29,124 nucleotides of DNA, from the IMG/VR virus record IMGVR_UViG_3300046516_001926, positions 1 to 29,124 of that record. One strand, written 5' to 3'. The stretch is from a virus. Position 1 is the first letter of the stretch; each line of letters begins with the position of its first letter. This document shows positions 20,089 through 28,780 of the stretch, in pieces. Both the position numbers and the translations under genes were made by a program. Under the pieces are notes generated by a model. That model did not search any database. It was not told the DNA's origin and worked only from the letters and a program-made list of their open reading frames with translations.

Positions 20089-22935
20089 TCACGGGAAGAC
20101 GGTCGGGTTCCTGAGTGGGTCCTGGGCGGCGTCCACGGTGGACTTCATCGAGGCCCGCTCCCGGTCCGTCTGGGTCTTCTTGGACCGGACCTCCGCGATC
20201 TGGGACTTGATCGCGTCGGCGATCACCTGGAAGGCGTTGGCGCCCTTCCGGTCCCCGGCCTGGGTGGCCTTCAGCCTGTTGCCGAGGGCCTTGGTCATGA
20301 TCGTCTTCAGGGACTCCACCAGGGCGTTCGTGTCCCCGATGTTGTTGTCGAGGTAGCTCGTGACATACTTTCCGAGCGCCCCCCGGTCGGTGGGGTCTGA
20401 CCCGCCGCCGACGGCATTATGGACGAAGTCCGCGCCCTGGCTCCCGCCCTTGACGTAGTCCCCCACGATGTCCCGGGCGTATATGTTCACGTTTCCCGGC
20501 TCGGCGGTCGTCGGGCGGTCGCTCCTATAGGTCCCGTTGTAGCCGTACTGGTGCATGGCCTTGTTGTACTGGCGGTCGCTGGTGTCCCGGAGGGAGCGGA
20601 TGACGCCCTCGACGTTGTTCGCCTCCCACATCCTCGCCAGGTCCGGGAACTCCTCCTGGACCTCCTGCATGGTGAACTTCCCCGGGGGACGTCCGTGGAG
20701 GACCCGGGCGGCGACCTGGGCGCCATTGATCAGGGCGTTCTTGTAGCGTGCGTCGTTCTCGGACTTCCACCTGTCCCAGGCCTGTCCGCCGAGGCTCTTG
20801 GCCCCCTGGACCTCCCTCGCGATGACCTGCATGTCGTTCAGTGAGTCATCGAGTCGGATGTACTCCTCCCCGGCCTCGGTGGCCTTCTTCGCGGAGTCCT
20901 CGTCCTTCGCCTGCCAGTACCCTCCCGGCCTCCCACCGCGGTCGGGCTCCCGGACGCCGGACTTCCCGAAGGGGTTCGTCGGGGAGGCCACCACGCCGCC
21001 GGGAGGACCTCCCGGCCCACCAGCGCCCCCACCTCCGTTGTCCCCGAACATCGAGACCCAGCGGTGGAGCTTGGAGTCGTAGTGCATCCCCTTCATGGCC
21101 AGCTGGGACTCCCTGAGGTCCCGGTTCGCCATCTGGGTCGCCAGGGACCCGAGGTCCTTGGTGTATGAGGCCCGGATGTCCGCGGCCATCGACTGGTACT
21201 TCGCCTGCAGCGCCTGGTCCGCCGTCTGGGCGGCGATCGTGTCGAACTGGGAGGCGACCCGTTCCTTGGCCGCCGCGAGGATCGCGTTGGAGGTCTGGGT
21301 CTCGAATCCGGCCTCCCGTCCGGCCTCCTCGGCGTTCCCGAGGGCGTCGGAGGCCCGCTGGCGCTCCCGGTTGTATCGGGCGCCCTGGCCGGCCGCCTGC
21401 ATCTCGAGGGCGTTGTTCACGAGGGCCGCCCCGGTCGGGCCCCCACCGGCCGCGATCCCAAGGGCCAACGCCCGGCCCCAGGAGCCCCGGCCACCGAGGA
21501 GGTCGTCGGGGTTCGGATAGGCGGCGTCCGCCCGGGCCTGGGCCCGACGGGCCTTGTCCCAGAAGTCCCGCCGCATCGCGACGTATTTGGAGAGCGCCCG
21601 GGCCTGCTCGGCGGTCACGTCGTCCGTCAGGGCCGTGAGCTGCTCCTGATGGGGGAGCCGCTGGCGGGCCCGCTCCTCCTCGACCGCCCGCTCCCGGGCC
21701 ATCGCCTCGACCCGGTCCTGGAACGTCTGGTCCATCGCCATCGACTGCTGGTAGGCCAGGTCCTCCTCGGACGGCGGGAGGGCGTTCCCCTGGGCGTCGT
21801 AGCGGGTCACGGGCCCGGCCCGGTCGATCGCATCGACGGCATACCGCCGCGTCAGGGCATCGATCGCCATCGGGTCCGGCCTGGTGGACTCGACTTGGAC
21901 CGTCTCCCCGGGCATCCCGGCCGCCGCCTGGGCCAAGTCCCTGACGCCGTTGACCTGTCCGCCACGCTCGGCCTCGATCTCCTTGGCCGTCTTGTTCCGG
22001 GTCTCAGGGCCCTCGAACGTCGAGCCGACGAACCCGCGGTGACCCGGAGACCCTGTGATCCTCGCCTGGGCCCGGGCCTCATCAGCCTGCAGCCGGGCGT
22101 CCCGGTCGGGGTCACCGGTGCGGTAGACCACCCCGCCGCTGGCATCGAAGTACTGCCCGGGCCGGAGGGTCGTGGCATCGGGACCGGTCCCCTGGGTGGA
22201 TGTGAGGCCGGGTGGGGGTGCCGCCGGGGGACTCCAGGTCGTGGTGTCCAGGTCGTGGGCGAGGATCTCATCATCGACGGTCCCCGGCCTCACGGAGTCG
22301 TTGCCCCGTCGACCGATGTCCGTGTTCCGGTACGCCAGCTGCTGGTCCTCCGGACGGGTGGCCATGTGGGCCTCCAGTCGGGTCGGGGGGAGCGGGGAGA
22401 TCCCGGGGTTCGGGACGATCCCCTGGGCGCGCAACAGGCGGCCGAGCGTCGTGTCCTGGTACTGCGGGGGGACGACGTCTCCCGAGGGGGCCTGGATGGT
22501 CTGGGAGGTGTTTGGTTGCGTGGCCTGGTCGCCAGGTGCCTGAGGCACCGGAGGGTTGCCCAGGGGGACCGGCGTCCCCGGAGAGGTGTCCTGGGGGACG
22601 ATCGGGCCGGCGCCGCTGGTGGCATCGGGGCTCGGACCGGGCGGTGATGGTGGGGAGACCACGTTCACGGTGACCGGGGGTTGGGGTGATGCCTGCCCCT
22701 GGGCCGCGAGGACATCGGCATACTGGCGGGCCTGCCCGGTCCGGGGATCGACGGCCGGGCCGCGGGAGTCCGCGTAGGCCGGAGAGCCCGCCAGCTCGTC
22801 TGAGACCGGCGGGGTCGGGGCGGGGGCCTTGGCACCCCCACCGTCATCGGGGATCAGGCCCTGGGCGTGTAGCAGCCTCCGGAGCCACTGGTCCGCGGTC
22901 AGGGACTTGGGATCCGTCGTGGTGGACTCCGGCAT
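20089..22935 (-). CDS. Very large internal virion-type protein with Pro-rich N-terminus (948 aa)
   Basis: The first ~230 residues are Pro/Gly/Thr-rich and disordered. They contain two copies of a short motif: LRRLLHAQGLIPDD (18-31) and LGRLLRAQGIVPNP (164-177). Residues about 330-650 are mostly helical (e.g. QLTALTDDVTAEQARALSKY; RERQRASDALGNAEEAGREAG) with one Gly/Ala hydrophobic patch (ALALGIAAGGGPTGAAL). A Gly-rich break is followed by a charged helical C-terminal part (about 720-948). Similar long helical proteins in this position are podovirus internal core or ejection proteins. The ATG shares a base with the previous stop (TGATG). The exact family is not recognised. Confidence 0.6.
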   Translation of the reverse strand: MPESTTTDPKSLTADQWLRRLLHAQGLIPDDGGGAKAPAPTPPVSDELAGSPAYADSRGPAVDPRTGQARQYADVLAAQGQASPQPPVTVNVVSPPSPPGPSPDATSGAGPIVPQDTSPGTPVPLGNPPVPQAPGDQATQPNTSQTIQAPSGDVVPPQYQDTTLGRLLRAQGIVPNPGISPLPPTRLEAHMATRPEDQQLAYRNTDIGRRGNDSVRPGTVDDEILAHDLDTTTWSPPAAPPPGLTSTQGTGPDATTLRPGQYFDASGGVVYRTGDPDRDARLQADEARAQARITGSPGHRGFVGSTFEGPETRNKTAKEIEAERGGQVNGVRDLAQAAAGMPGETVQVESTRPDPMAIDALTRRYAVDAIDRAGPVTRYDAQGNALPPSEEDLAYQQSMAMDQTFQDRVEAMARERAVEEERARQRLPHQEQLTALTDDVTAEQARALSKYVAMRRDFWDKARRAQARADAAYPNPDDLLGGRGSWGRALALGIAAGGGPTGAALVNNALEMQAAGQGARYNRERQRASDALGNAEEAGREAGFETQTSNAILAAAKERVASQFDTIAAQTADQALQAKYQSMAADIRASYTKDLGSLATQMANRDLRESQLAMKGMHYDSKLHRWVSMFGDNGGGGAGGPGGPPGGVVASPTNPFGKSGVREPDRGGRPGGYWQAKDEDSAKKATEAGEEYIRLDDSLNDMQVIAREVQGAKSLGGQAWDRWKSENDARYKNALINGAQVAARVLHGRPPGKFTMQEVQEEFPDLARMWEANNVEGVIRSLRDTSDRQYNKAMHQYGYNGTYRSDRPTTAEPGNVNIYARDIVGDYVKGGSQGADFVHNAVGGGSDPTDRGALGKYVTSYLDNNIGDTNALVESLKTIMTKALGNRLKATQAGDRKGANAFQVIADAIKSQIAEVRSKKTQTDRERASMKSTVDAAQDPLRNPTVFP

Positions 22936-24380
22936 CAGCGCCTGCCCTTCCCGTTCCCACCCTCGAGGCGGGACATCCGGTCATTGAGGTCGCTGAGGGA
23001 GGCGAAGGCCGCCGGGAGGCCCTTCAGGTAGTCCACCGTGTGGTAGCCGGTCTCGGGCTCCCGACCGCCGTCCATCCGCCTCCCGGCGGGGGTCCGCTGG
23101 AGGTCGTCCCACATGACGGAGACCTGCCGGCCCTCGGGGGCCCCGACGTCCCGGGCATCGGGCTTGTAGAAGTAGCTGTAGGCCGGGGCCTCCTCGAACA
23201 TCTCCCGGGCCGCCACCTTGGAGACCGGGCGGACGTCCTCCTTGGAGCGGGGGTCGGAGAGGGCCGCCCCTCCCGCCGCGGCACCCCCACCGCCCCCACC
23301 GAGGAGTCCCATGAGTCCCCCGAGGAACCCGGACGACGATGCCCCCGCGGACCCATCGGCCCCGGACGCCGCGTCCGACTTGCCCTTCCCGAGGGACTCG
23401 AGGCCCTTTGACATCAGGACGGACATGCCGACCCGACCGAGGACGTCCCCGAAGCTCGAGGGGGAGGTCACGTACCAGTTCGGGGCCTCCCGGGAGTTCG
23501 GTCCGATCGTTCCCGGGTGGGCCGCGAAGGGGTCGGGACCCTGGCCGCCCCCGAGCTGGGGGAGTCCCATGGTCGCCGGTCGGATGTCCGTCTTCGCGTC
23601 CACCGGGCTGAGGGCCCGGCCGTAGGTCCCATCGACCCGGTGGCGGTCCTCCTTGGCGGAGGGGTCGGAGATCGCCGACATCGCCCCCTGGATCAGGCCC
23701 GGTGAACCCGGTTGGAGGTTGCTGTAGCTCAGGCCCTCCTGGCGGGCCCGCTGTTGGAGCTCGGCGTTGGAGATCCCGAGCTGGGCCTGCTGGTTCTGTA
23801 GCGCCGCGTTCTGGGCCAGCCCCGCGTTGAACTGGGAGTTCCCCTGTCCGAGGTTCGCGTTGAACTGGGAGTTCTGTTGGGCCATGTTCGCGGCGTTGAG
23901 GTCATTCCCCGCGACCTGGCCGAGCAGGCCCACCTGCTGCCCGCGGGCGGTGGCCATCTCATTGGCCTGGCCCGCGGCCTGGGCCTGGGAGGCCTGCTGG
24001 TTCCCGGCGACGACCTGGTTCCCGGCGACCCGGATGCCGACCCCGGCCCCCTGCCCACGTCGACCTCCCTGCAGGGCCGCCGCCTGGGCGAGGTTCGCGT
24101 CCCGCTGGGCGTTCCCGGCCTGGACCGCCGCGGAGGGACCGTTCCCCGAGGCGGCGGAGCCGAGGTCCCCCAGGAGGCCCTGCTGCTGGACCCGGGAGCC
24201 CGCGACGTTCGTCATGTCCGTCGGGCCCGAGCGGGCTCCCGCGGCCTGGGTGGCACTCACGTCATAGGTGTGCTGCGGACCGCCCAGCGTCCGGGCCGCC
24301 TTGGCCTGGTCCGAGTTTGGGTCGTACTTCTGGGCGGCGGACCCGCCGAAGAAGTCGCCGACGTCTGATAGGAATCCCAT
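22935..24380 (-). CDS. Virion protein with S74-like intramolecular-chaperone C-terminus (481 aa)
   Basis: N-terminus MGFLSDVGDFFGG. Residues 60-215 are Gln/Asn/Ala/Gly-rich with an 11-residue repeat (NSQFNANLGQG / NSQFNAGLAQN). The C-terminus (about 374-475) follows the Peptidase_S74 chaperone layout: LSDPRSKEDVRP, APAYSYFYK, GRQVSVMWDDLQRTPAG, HTVDYLKGL and a final helix LNDRMSRLE. S74 domains trimerise fibres and cut themselves off with a Ser-Lys pair; Ser375 and Lys380 have that spacing. Ser238/Lys243 (SDPSAKED) and Ser258/Lys263 (LSPVDAKTDIRP) repeat it upstream. AGGAGG precedes the ATG. Its place among internal proteins, not fibres, is odd. Confidence 0.68.
   Translation of the reverse strand: MGFLSDVGDFFGGSAAQKYDPNSDQAKAARTLGGPQHTYDVSATQAAGARSGPTDMTNVAGSRVQQQGLLGDLGSAASGNGPSAAVQAGNAQRDANLAQAAALQGGRRGQGAGVGIRVAGNQVVAGNQQASQAQAAGQANEMATARGQQVGLLGQVAGNDLNAANMAQQNSQFNANLGQGNSQFNAGLAQNAALQNQQAQLGISNAELQQRARQEGLSYSNLQPGSPGLIQGAMSAISDPSAKEDRHRVDGTYGRALSPVDAKTDIRPATMGLPQLGGGQGPDPFAAHPGTIGPNSREAPNWYVTSPSSFGDVLGRVGMSVLMSKGLESLGKGKSDAASGADGSAGASSSGFLGGLMGLLGGGGGGAAAGGAALSDPRSKEDVRPVSKVAAREMFEEAPAYSYFYKPDARDVGAPEGRQVSVMWDDLQRTPAGRRMDGGREPETGYHTVDYLKGLPAAFASLSDLNDRMSRLEGGNGKGRR
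23824..23874. repeat. Two 18-bp direct repeats, 33 bp apart
   Basis: GCGTTGAACTGGGAGTTC occurs at 23824-23841 and 23857-23874, encoding the repeated NSQFNA segments of the 481-residue virion protein. The 33-base period (11 codons) suggests growth by tandem duplication. Confidence 0.8.
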
Positions 24381-24421
24381 GTTGCCCTCCTGAGTAGGTG
24401 TCCCGACGGGTCATCGGCCTC

Positions 24422-27400
24422 TCAGCCGCGGACCTTCCGTGTCGCCAGGCCGGGCCTGGCCGTGTCCGTGGCGACCAGCAGCCGCATCTCAGTGAGGGAG
24501 AACGACCGGCCGTCCTCCGCGGAACCCGACGTGGCCTGGTCCACGTCCGAGAACCGGAAGCGGACGGTCTGGAACCGCTCGATCGGGAGCCGGAACTCGA
24601 ATTGGTAGACCGGGTCGAGTCCGCCGTAGTTCCCCACGCCGTAGGACCCGTCCGAGCCCGTGGCCGAGCCCGTCAACGGACCGCCATAGGGCACGACGGC
24701 GAGGGCCGTCCGGGTGTCCACCTCCCGGACCACCCGGAAGCTGTCCCGGTAGTCCACCGCCATCTCCACCCTCAACCTGTGGTGCGAATGGAAGTCCCCG
24801 AGGACCAGGAGCCGGCGGACCCGGGAGAGCCCCTGGAGACCCTGGAGGGGGAGCCACCCGGTCGTCATCCGCATCGAGTATGGGCTCGCGTTGTCCAGCC
24901 AGGTCCCGGGGCTCTCGACCCGGACCCGTCCGTCGGAATCCGTGAACGCCGCGTGTCCCTGCCAGCTACAGGCCCCCACCGAGACCTGCTCAGGGAACGT
25001 CGACCACTCGTTGTACCGGGTGTTCATGGCGAGGGTGCTCCCCTCGGAGGTGTAGAAGCGGACCTCCTCGGAGTCCGTCGGGGAGAGCCCCGCCACGACG
25101 TGGAGGCCGTCGAAGGCCCGCATCCGGGCCCCGATGTCGACCATCGTGATCCCGCGCTGGAGGAGCCGGAACCCCCGGGAGCTCCTGAAGACCAGGCCCT
25201 GGAGCTCGGGGTCCGAGCCCGCCGAGGGGACGATGACCGAGGGGGTGACCGCCCCGACGTCCGAGCTGATCAGCTGCGGTGGGGGGTACGGGGTGGCGTC
25301 CGTCAGCGTGTTGTCCGGGCCGTCGGCCACGGTGTGGAACACCCGGGTGGACTTGAAGACCGCGATGTCCGAGTCGATGGCCCCGATGCCGGTGATCGCC
25401 CCGCCGTCGGAGTCCACGGAGAACGAGGCCCCGTCCGCGAAGGCGACAGGACCCCCGAGCCTCAGCTTGGAGGGGGCGACGTCGAGCGGTCGGCCCTCGA
25501 GTCCCGTCAGGTAGAGCCGGTCCCCGGCCCCGGCCATGAACTGGCAGGCGGGCGTCGGGGCGTTGGTCGGGGAGAGCTGGGTGTAGGAGACCTCCCCGAG
25601 GGCCTGGACCGCCGTCGGGACGTTGTCCGTGAAGGTCACCGTGTCCGAGCCCGTCTGGTTCACGACGGGGTGGGCCGGGTCATCGATCCGCTGGCGGGTC
25701 GTCAGGGGCCCGCCGTTGAGGAAGCCCGTCCGGAAGACCTTGAAGCGGATGTCCGGGGCGTCGTCCCCGTTCCGTCGGGTGTGGGCGATCGTGTTCCACG
25801 TCAGCGACGCGGTGTTCTGGACCCCGACCATGCTCGAGGTCAGGTAGAGCTGGAGGAGCTGGACGCAGCCGCCCTGCTCCTCATTGCCCATCGCGTCGTA
25901 GGCGACCGGGAGGACCTCATAGACGAACGAGGCGGAGGCGAGCGGCCCGTTCCCGGAGAACGTCCCGAACTGGGAGCCCGACTGCAGGACCCCGAGGCCC
26001 GCCGCGAGTGACGCCGAGCCGACGGAGCCGCTGAGGCCCTCGACCTGGAGGAGCAGCCCGTTCTCGGTCACCGAGGAGCCGTCGTACTTCCCGAGGTACC
26101 CACCGGGCATGTAGAGGACCCCGCCGACGTCCGCGGTCCGCCAGGAGGCGCTCGGGTGGTACGTCAGGGTCATGAGCTCCGGGTGGCGGTCCCCGAAGGC
26201 CGAGAGCCCCCCGGAGACCGAGACGAATTGGTCCCGGCTGGTGACGGCCCGACGGGCGACGCAGCCCTGGACATCATCATGGCGGACCTCGACCCGACCG
26301 AGGGATGCCGAGACGACCTGATAGGCCTCGGAGTACCGGGAGACCGCGTCGACGTTCCCATCGTGCCGGACCAGGAAGTCCGTCGACTGCCGCGGGCTGA
26401 CCTGGGTGCCCCAGACGTAGGCATTGTCCCCGAGCCTGAAGGGCTTGGTCGTGAGGTCGGTGTGTCGGACGAGGTTCCCGGACCCGAGGGTCCGCGGGGT
26501 CGGTTGCCCGAGGTCGACGGAGCCGAAGCGGAGCATCCGGAGCGAGGGGTCCGAGGCCGACATCGAGGTGAAGACCCCGAGGAACGTCCCCGAGCCCGGG
26601 CCATAGAACGTGGCCCCGATCGCGTCGACGGTCGTGTCCGAGGCGATGACGACGGAGCCCGTGTCGAGGGACACCGAGGAATTCAGGACCGCGAACCCCG
26701 TCGAGTCATAGACCCGGGCGTAGACGTTCCGGGAGTGGTTCACGTCGCCCTTGACGACGACGGCGACCTTGGAGCCGTCCGGGGAGACCGCCACGTCCGG
26801 GGGGACCGTCGACACGTCGAAGTCCACAGGATTCGGCCAGGAGGGGGCGGAGCCCGAGGTCCCGATCGTCCCGTCCTCCCGGACCACGGCCAGCCGGGTG
26901 CTCCCCGAGATGCTGATGGCGATCCGGGACGTCGACCAGGCCGGAAGGGTGTCCACGGCGAACGAGGGGTTCGTGGGACTGAGGGCCGAGTGGAGCTGGA
27001 CGAACGAGGCGCTGGTGCTCGTCGGGTTCCCAGGGTTCAGCACGCCGACGTTCAGGGTGTTCGCGGTCCCGCTGACGAAGTAGAGGTGGAAGCTGTGGCC
27101 GACGGTCAGGGCCACGGGCGAACGGCCGGTCGAGCCCCCGATCGGGAACTCCGGGCCGTAGGCGACCCCCGTCCGGAGGTTCCGCATCCGACCGCGGATG
27201 CCGCCCCGGAGGTCCTCCCAGGCCCAGAGCTGGACGGTGCCCGAGCTGCAGGCGGTCGCGTCCCAGCCCTCATTGGGACCCCGGGCCGGCCGCTCGAGCT
27301 CCACGGAGAGGACGGGCCAGTCCCCCCGCCTCACCCACTGGTCGTTCGACCCGTCGTAGGAGTAGAGCTCGTCGGTCGGGGAGACGAGGACGAGGTCCCC

Positions 27401-27658
27401 ACCGGGGCCCTGGGAGACGAGGCCCCCATCGGTCCGGGAGGCGAGGCCGAGGGCCCCGGAGAGCTGGGAGTACCCCGAGGGGGTGGACACCCGGCGACCG
27501 AGGGTGACATGGCCCTGGCGCTTGACGAGGGTCACCTGCTCGGTGAAGACGCAGTTCGAGGCCTCGGTGAGGGTCCCGGGGATGACGGTCTTCTCGTTGT
27601 GTGAGGTGTCCACCCCGTGTGCGAATTGGATGGGGATCCATCGTTCCCTGAGCGCCAT
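24422..27658 (-). CDS. Podovirus tail nozzle/stabilisation-type protein (1078 aa)
   Basis: The N-terminus IQFAHGVDTSHNEKTVIPGTLTEASNCVFTEQVTLVKRQG (about 10-49) follows the usual podovirus opening: 'G.d......l.pG.l....N......g.l.KR.G'. Most of the rest is beta strands in short repeats, consistent with a beta-propeller platform (e.g. VAVSPDGSKVAVVVKGD; DVGGVLYMPGGYLGKYDG; DRLYLTGLEGRP). The last ~250 residues include long strands (RRLLVLGDFHSHHRLRVEMA; YQFEFRLPIERFQTVRFRF) and end near the particle interface. Length fits large nozzle proteins (T7 gp12-like are ~800; relatives reach 1000). It would close the tail tube. GGAGGAG precedes the ATG. Confidence 0.74.
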   Translation of the reverse strand: MALRERWIPIQFAHGVDTSHNEKTVIPGTLTEASNCVFTEQVTLVKRQGHVTLGRRVSTPSGYSQLSGALGLASRTDGGLVSQGPGGDLVLVSPTDELYSYDGSNDQWVRRGDWPVLSVELERPARGPNEGWDATACSSGTVQLWAWEDLRGGIRGRMRNLRTGVAYGPEFPIGGSTGRSPVALTVGHSFHLYFVSGTANTLNVGVLNPGNPTSTSASFVQLHSALSPTNPSFAVDTLPAWSTSRIAISISGSTRLAVVREDGTIGTSGSAPSWPNPVDFDVSTVPPDVAVSPDGSKVAVVVKGDVNHSRNVYARVYDSTGFAVLNSSVSLDTGSVVIASDTTVDAIGATFYGPGSGTFLGVFTSMSASDPSLRMLRFGSVDLGQPTPRTLGSGNLVRHTDLTTKPFRLGDNAYVWGTQVSPRQSTDFLVRHDGNVDAVSRYSEAYQVVSASLGRVEVRHDDVQGCVARRAVTSRDQFVSVSGGLSAFGDRHPELMTLTYHPSASWRTADVGGVLYMPGGYLGKYDGSSVTENGLLLQVEGLSGSVGSASLAAGLGVLQSGSQFGTFSGNGPLASASFVYEVLPVAYDAMGNEEQGGCVQLLQLYLTSSMVGVQNTASLTWNTIAHTRRNGDDAPDIRFKVFRTGFLNGGPLTTRQRIDDPAHPVVNQTGSDTVTFTDNVPTAVQALGEVSYTQLSPTNAPTPACQFMAGAGDRLYLTGLEGRPLDVAPSKLRLGGPVAFADGASFSVDSDGGAITGIGAIDSDIAVFKSTRVFHTVADGPDNTLTDATPYPPPQLISSDVGAVTPSVIVPSAGSDPELQGLVFRSSRGFRLLQRGITMVDIGARMRAFDGLHVVAGLSPTDSEEVRFYTSEGSTLAMNTRYNEWSTFPEQVSVGACSWQGHAAFTDSDGRVRVESPGTWLDNASPYSMRMTTGWLPLQGLQGLSRVRRLLVLGDFHSHHRLRVEMAVDYRDSFRVVREVDTRTALAVVPYGGPLTGSATGSDGSYGVGNYGGLDPVYQFEFRLPIERFQTVRFRFSDVDQATSGSAEDGRSFSLTEMRLLVATDTARPGLATRKVRG

Positions 27659-27682
27659 CGTCTCCTCCGTCTCTCTGAGGGG

Positions 27683-27707
27683 GTCACCGGCCCCCGGCCG
27701 GGGTGAC
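27683..27707. terminator. GC-rich hairpin between two tail genes
   Basis: In the 81-base gap 27659-27739, GTCA...TGAC closes a stem of CCGGCC/GGCCGG with a GGG loop and a two-base bulge. No T-run follows. It could be a partial terminator, an RNA-processing site or a stability element between the fibre-like and nozzle-like genes. Confidence 0.35.
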
Positions 27708-27739
27708 AGGCCACCACCCGAAATGCCAGTCCCCTCAGA

Positions 27740-28762
27740 TCAGGAGATGAGCTTCCGCATGCCCGTGGTGTACACCGAGTAGACCCCGAGCGGGGACCCG
27801 GACCCCGGTTGGAGGTTCAGCTGGAGGCTCCCGGTCCCGGGTGGGGTGAATGGGAGGGTGCCGGTGAGGGTCGCGGCCCCGGCCGCCATGGTCCGGAGGC
27901 CGGCCGAGACGCTGTTGAAGGAGAGTCGGGCGATCACGGCGTTCCCACCCGTGTCTGAGACGTGGACGAGCGTCCCGGTGACCGGGTTGTTCGCCCCGAA
28001 CAGGACCGAGTCGATCCGGTCCCCGACGGTGTATGGGATGCCGATCGAGAGGACGTCGCCGGTGCCGAATGACCAGCCCTGGAGCTGGGAGTAGCTGAGG
28101 CCGCCGGCGGAGACCACGGGGGTCCCGTTCGAGACTGGGACCGACTCGGTGAACGAGGCGCTGAGCCGGTAGTTCAGGCCGCCCGTGATGTCGCAGGTCA
28201 CCAGCGACTGCTGGCCCGCCGGGAGGGCCCCGGGGAGCGTGAGCTCATAGGTCGTCAGGGACGACGGGACCTTGAGCCCGACGGAGTTCGCCGAGGACCC
28301 CGCGTGGACCTTCAGCTCCCCGTGCTCGACGGTGGCATAGGTCGTGCCGCCGGTCGTGGTGAACGTGAAGGCCCCCGTGGAGTTCGAGAAGCTCGCCCCG
28401 TTCTGGTTCGAGGAGGCGTAGTCCCCGCCGAAGCCGCCGGAGCCCGCCACGTTGACTACGCCCCCGGAGGTCAGCTGGACCGCCCGGTTGGAGCCGTCCC
28501 GGACGAAGAGCTCCCCGCCGGCGCTGTAGTAGATGCTGTTGGCGACCCCCGGGTCACCGTTCGTGACGAACTCGATGGCCGTGGCGTCGACCAGGGCGTG
28601 GCCCTGCATGTCGAGGGCCGCGGAGACGTTCAGTCCGTCGACCGTCACCCGCTGGGCGAGGACGTCGATGACCTGCTGGAGGAGGTCGTTCAGGGGCCCG
28701 TCCCAGCTGACCTGTCCGGCCGTCGGGAGGGGGAGGACGATGGAGACTCCGTATGATGCCAT
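27740..28762 (-). CDS. Tail fibre-like / surface virion protein (340 aa)
   Basis: The N-terminus MASYGVSIVLPLPTAGQVSWDGPLNDLLQQVIDVLAQRVT is the common opening of phage fibre-associated proteins: a short beta-strand then a trimerising helix. Residues 75-105 (SIYYSAGGELFVRDGSNRAVQLTSGGVVN) are the familiar 'GEL...DG....QLT..G' knob-stem element. The rest is Gly/Ser/Thr-rich beta structure, ending with TTGMRKLIS. GGAGGG lies about ten bases before the ATG. It is likely a fibre or adhesin subunit next to the glycine-rich partial gene at the right edge; no catalytic motif was seen. Confidence 0.65.
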   Translation of the reverse strand: MASYGVSIVLPLPTAGQVSWDGPLNDLLQQVIDVLAQRVTVDGLNVSAALDMQGHALVDATAIEFVTNGDPGVANSIYYSAGGELFVRDGSNRAVQLTSGGVVNVAGSGGFGGDYASSNQNGASFSNSTGAFTFTTTGGTTYATVEHGELKVHAGSSANSVGLKVPSSLTTYELTLPGALPAGQQSLVTCDITGGLNYRLSASFTESVPVSNGTPVVSAGGLSYSQLQGWSFGTGDVLSIGIPYTVGDRIDSVLFGANNPVTGTLVHVSDTGGNAVIARLSFNSVSAGLRTMAAGAATLTGTLPFTPPGTGSLQLNLQPGSGSPLGVYSVYTTGMRKLIS

Positions 28763-28780
28763 GGTGTTCTTTCCCTCCGC

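Noticed and set aside
22935-24380. CRISPR-like or collagen-like repeat array
   Set aside because: The repeats are in-frame 11-codon protein repeats with only two close DNA copies; no spacer structure and no Gly-X-Y run.
24398-26011. Rightward 537-codon frame opposite the nozzle-like gene
   Set aside because: Asp/Arg/Gly/Glu-rich shadow of a clear virion protein.
26156-27604. Rightward 482-codon frame opposite the nozzle-like gene
   Set aside because: Same reason; no start signal and biased shadow composition.
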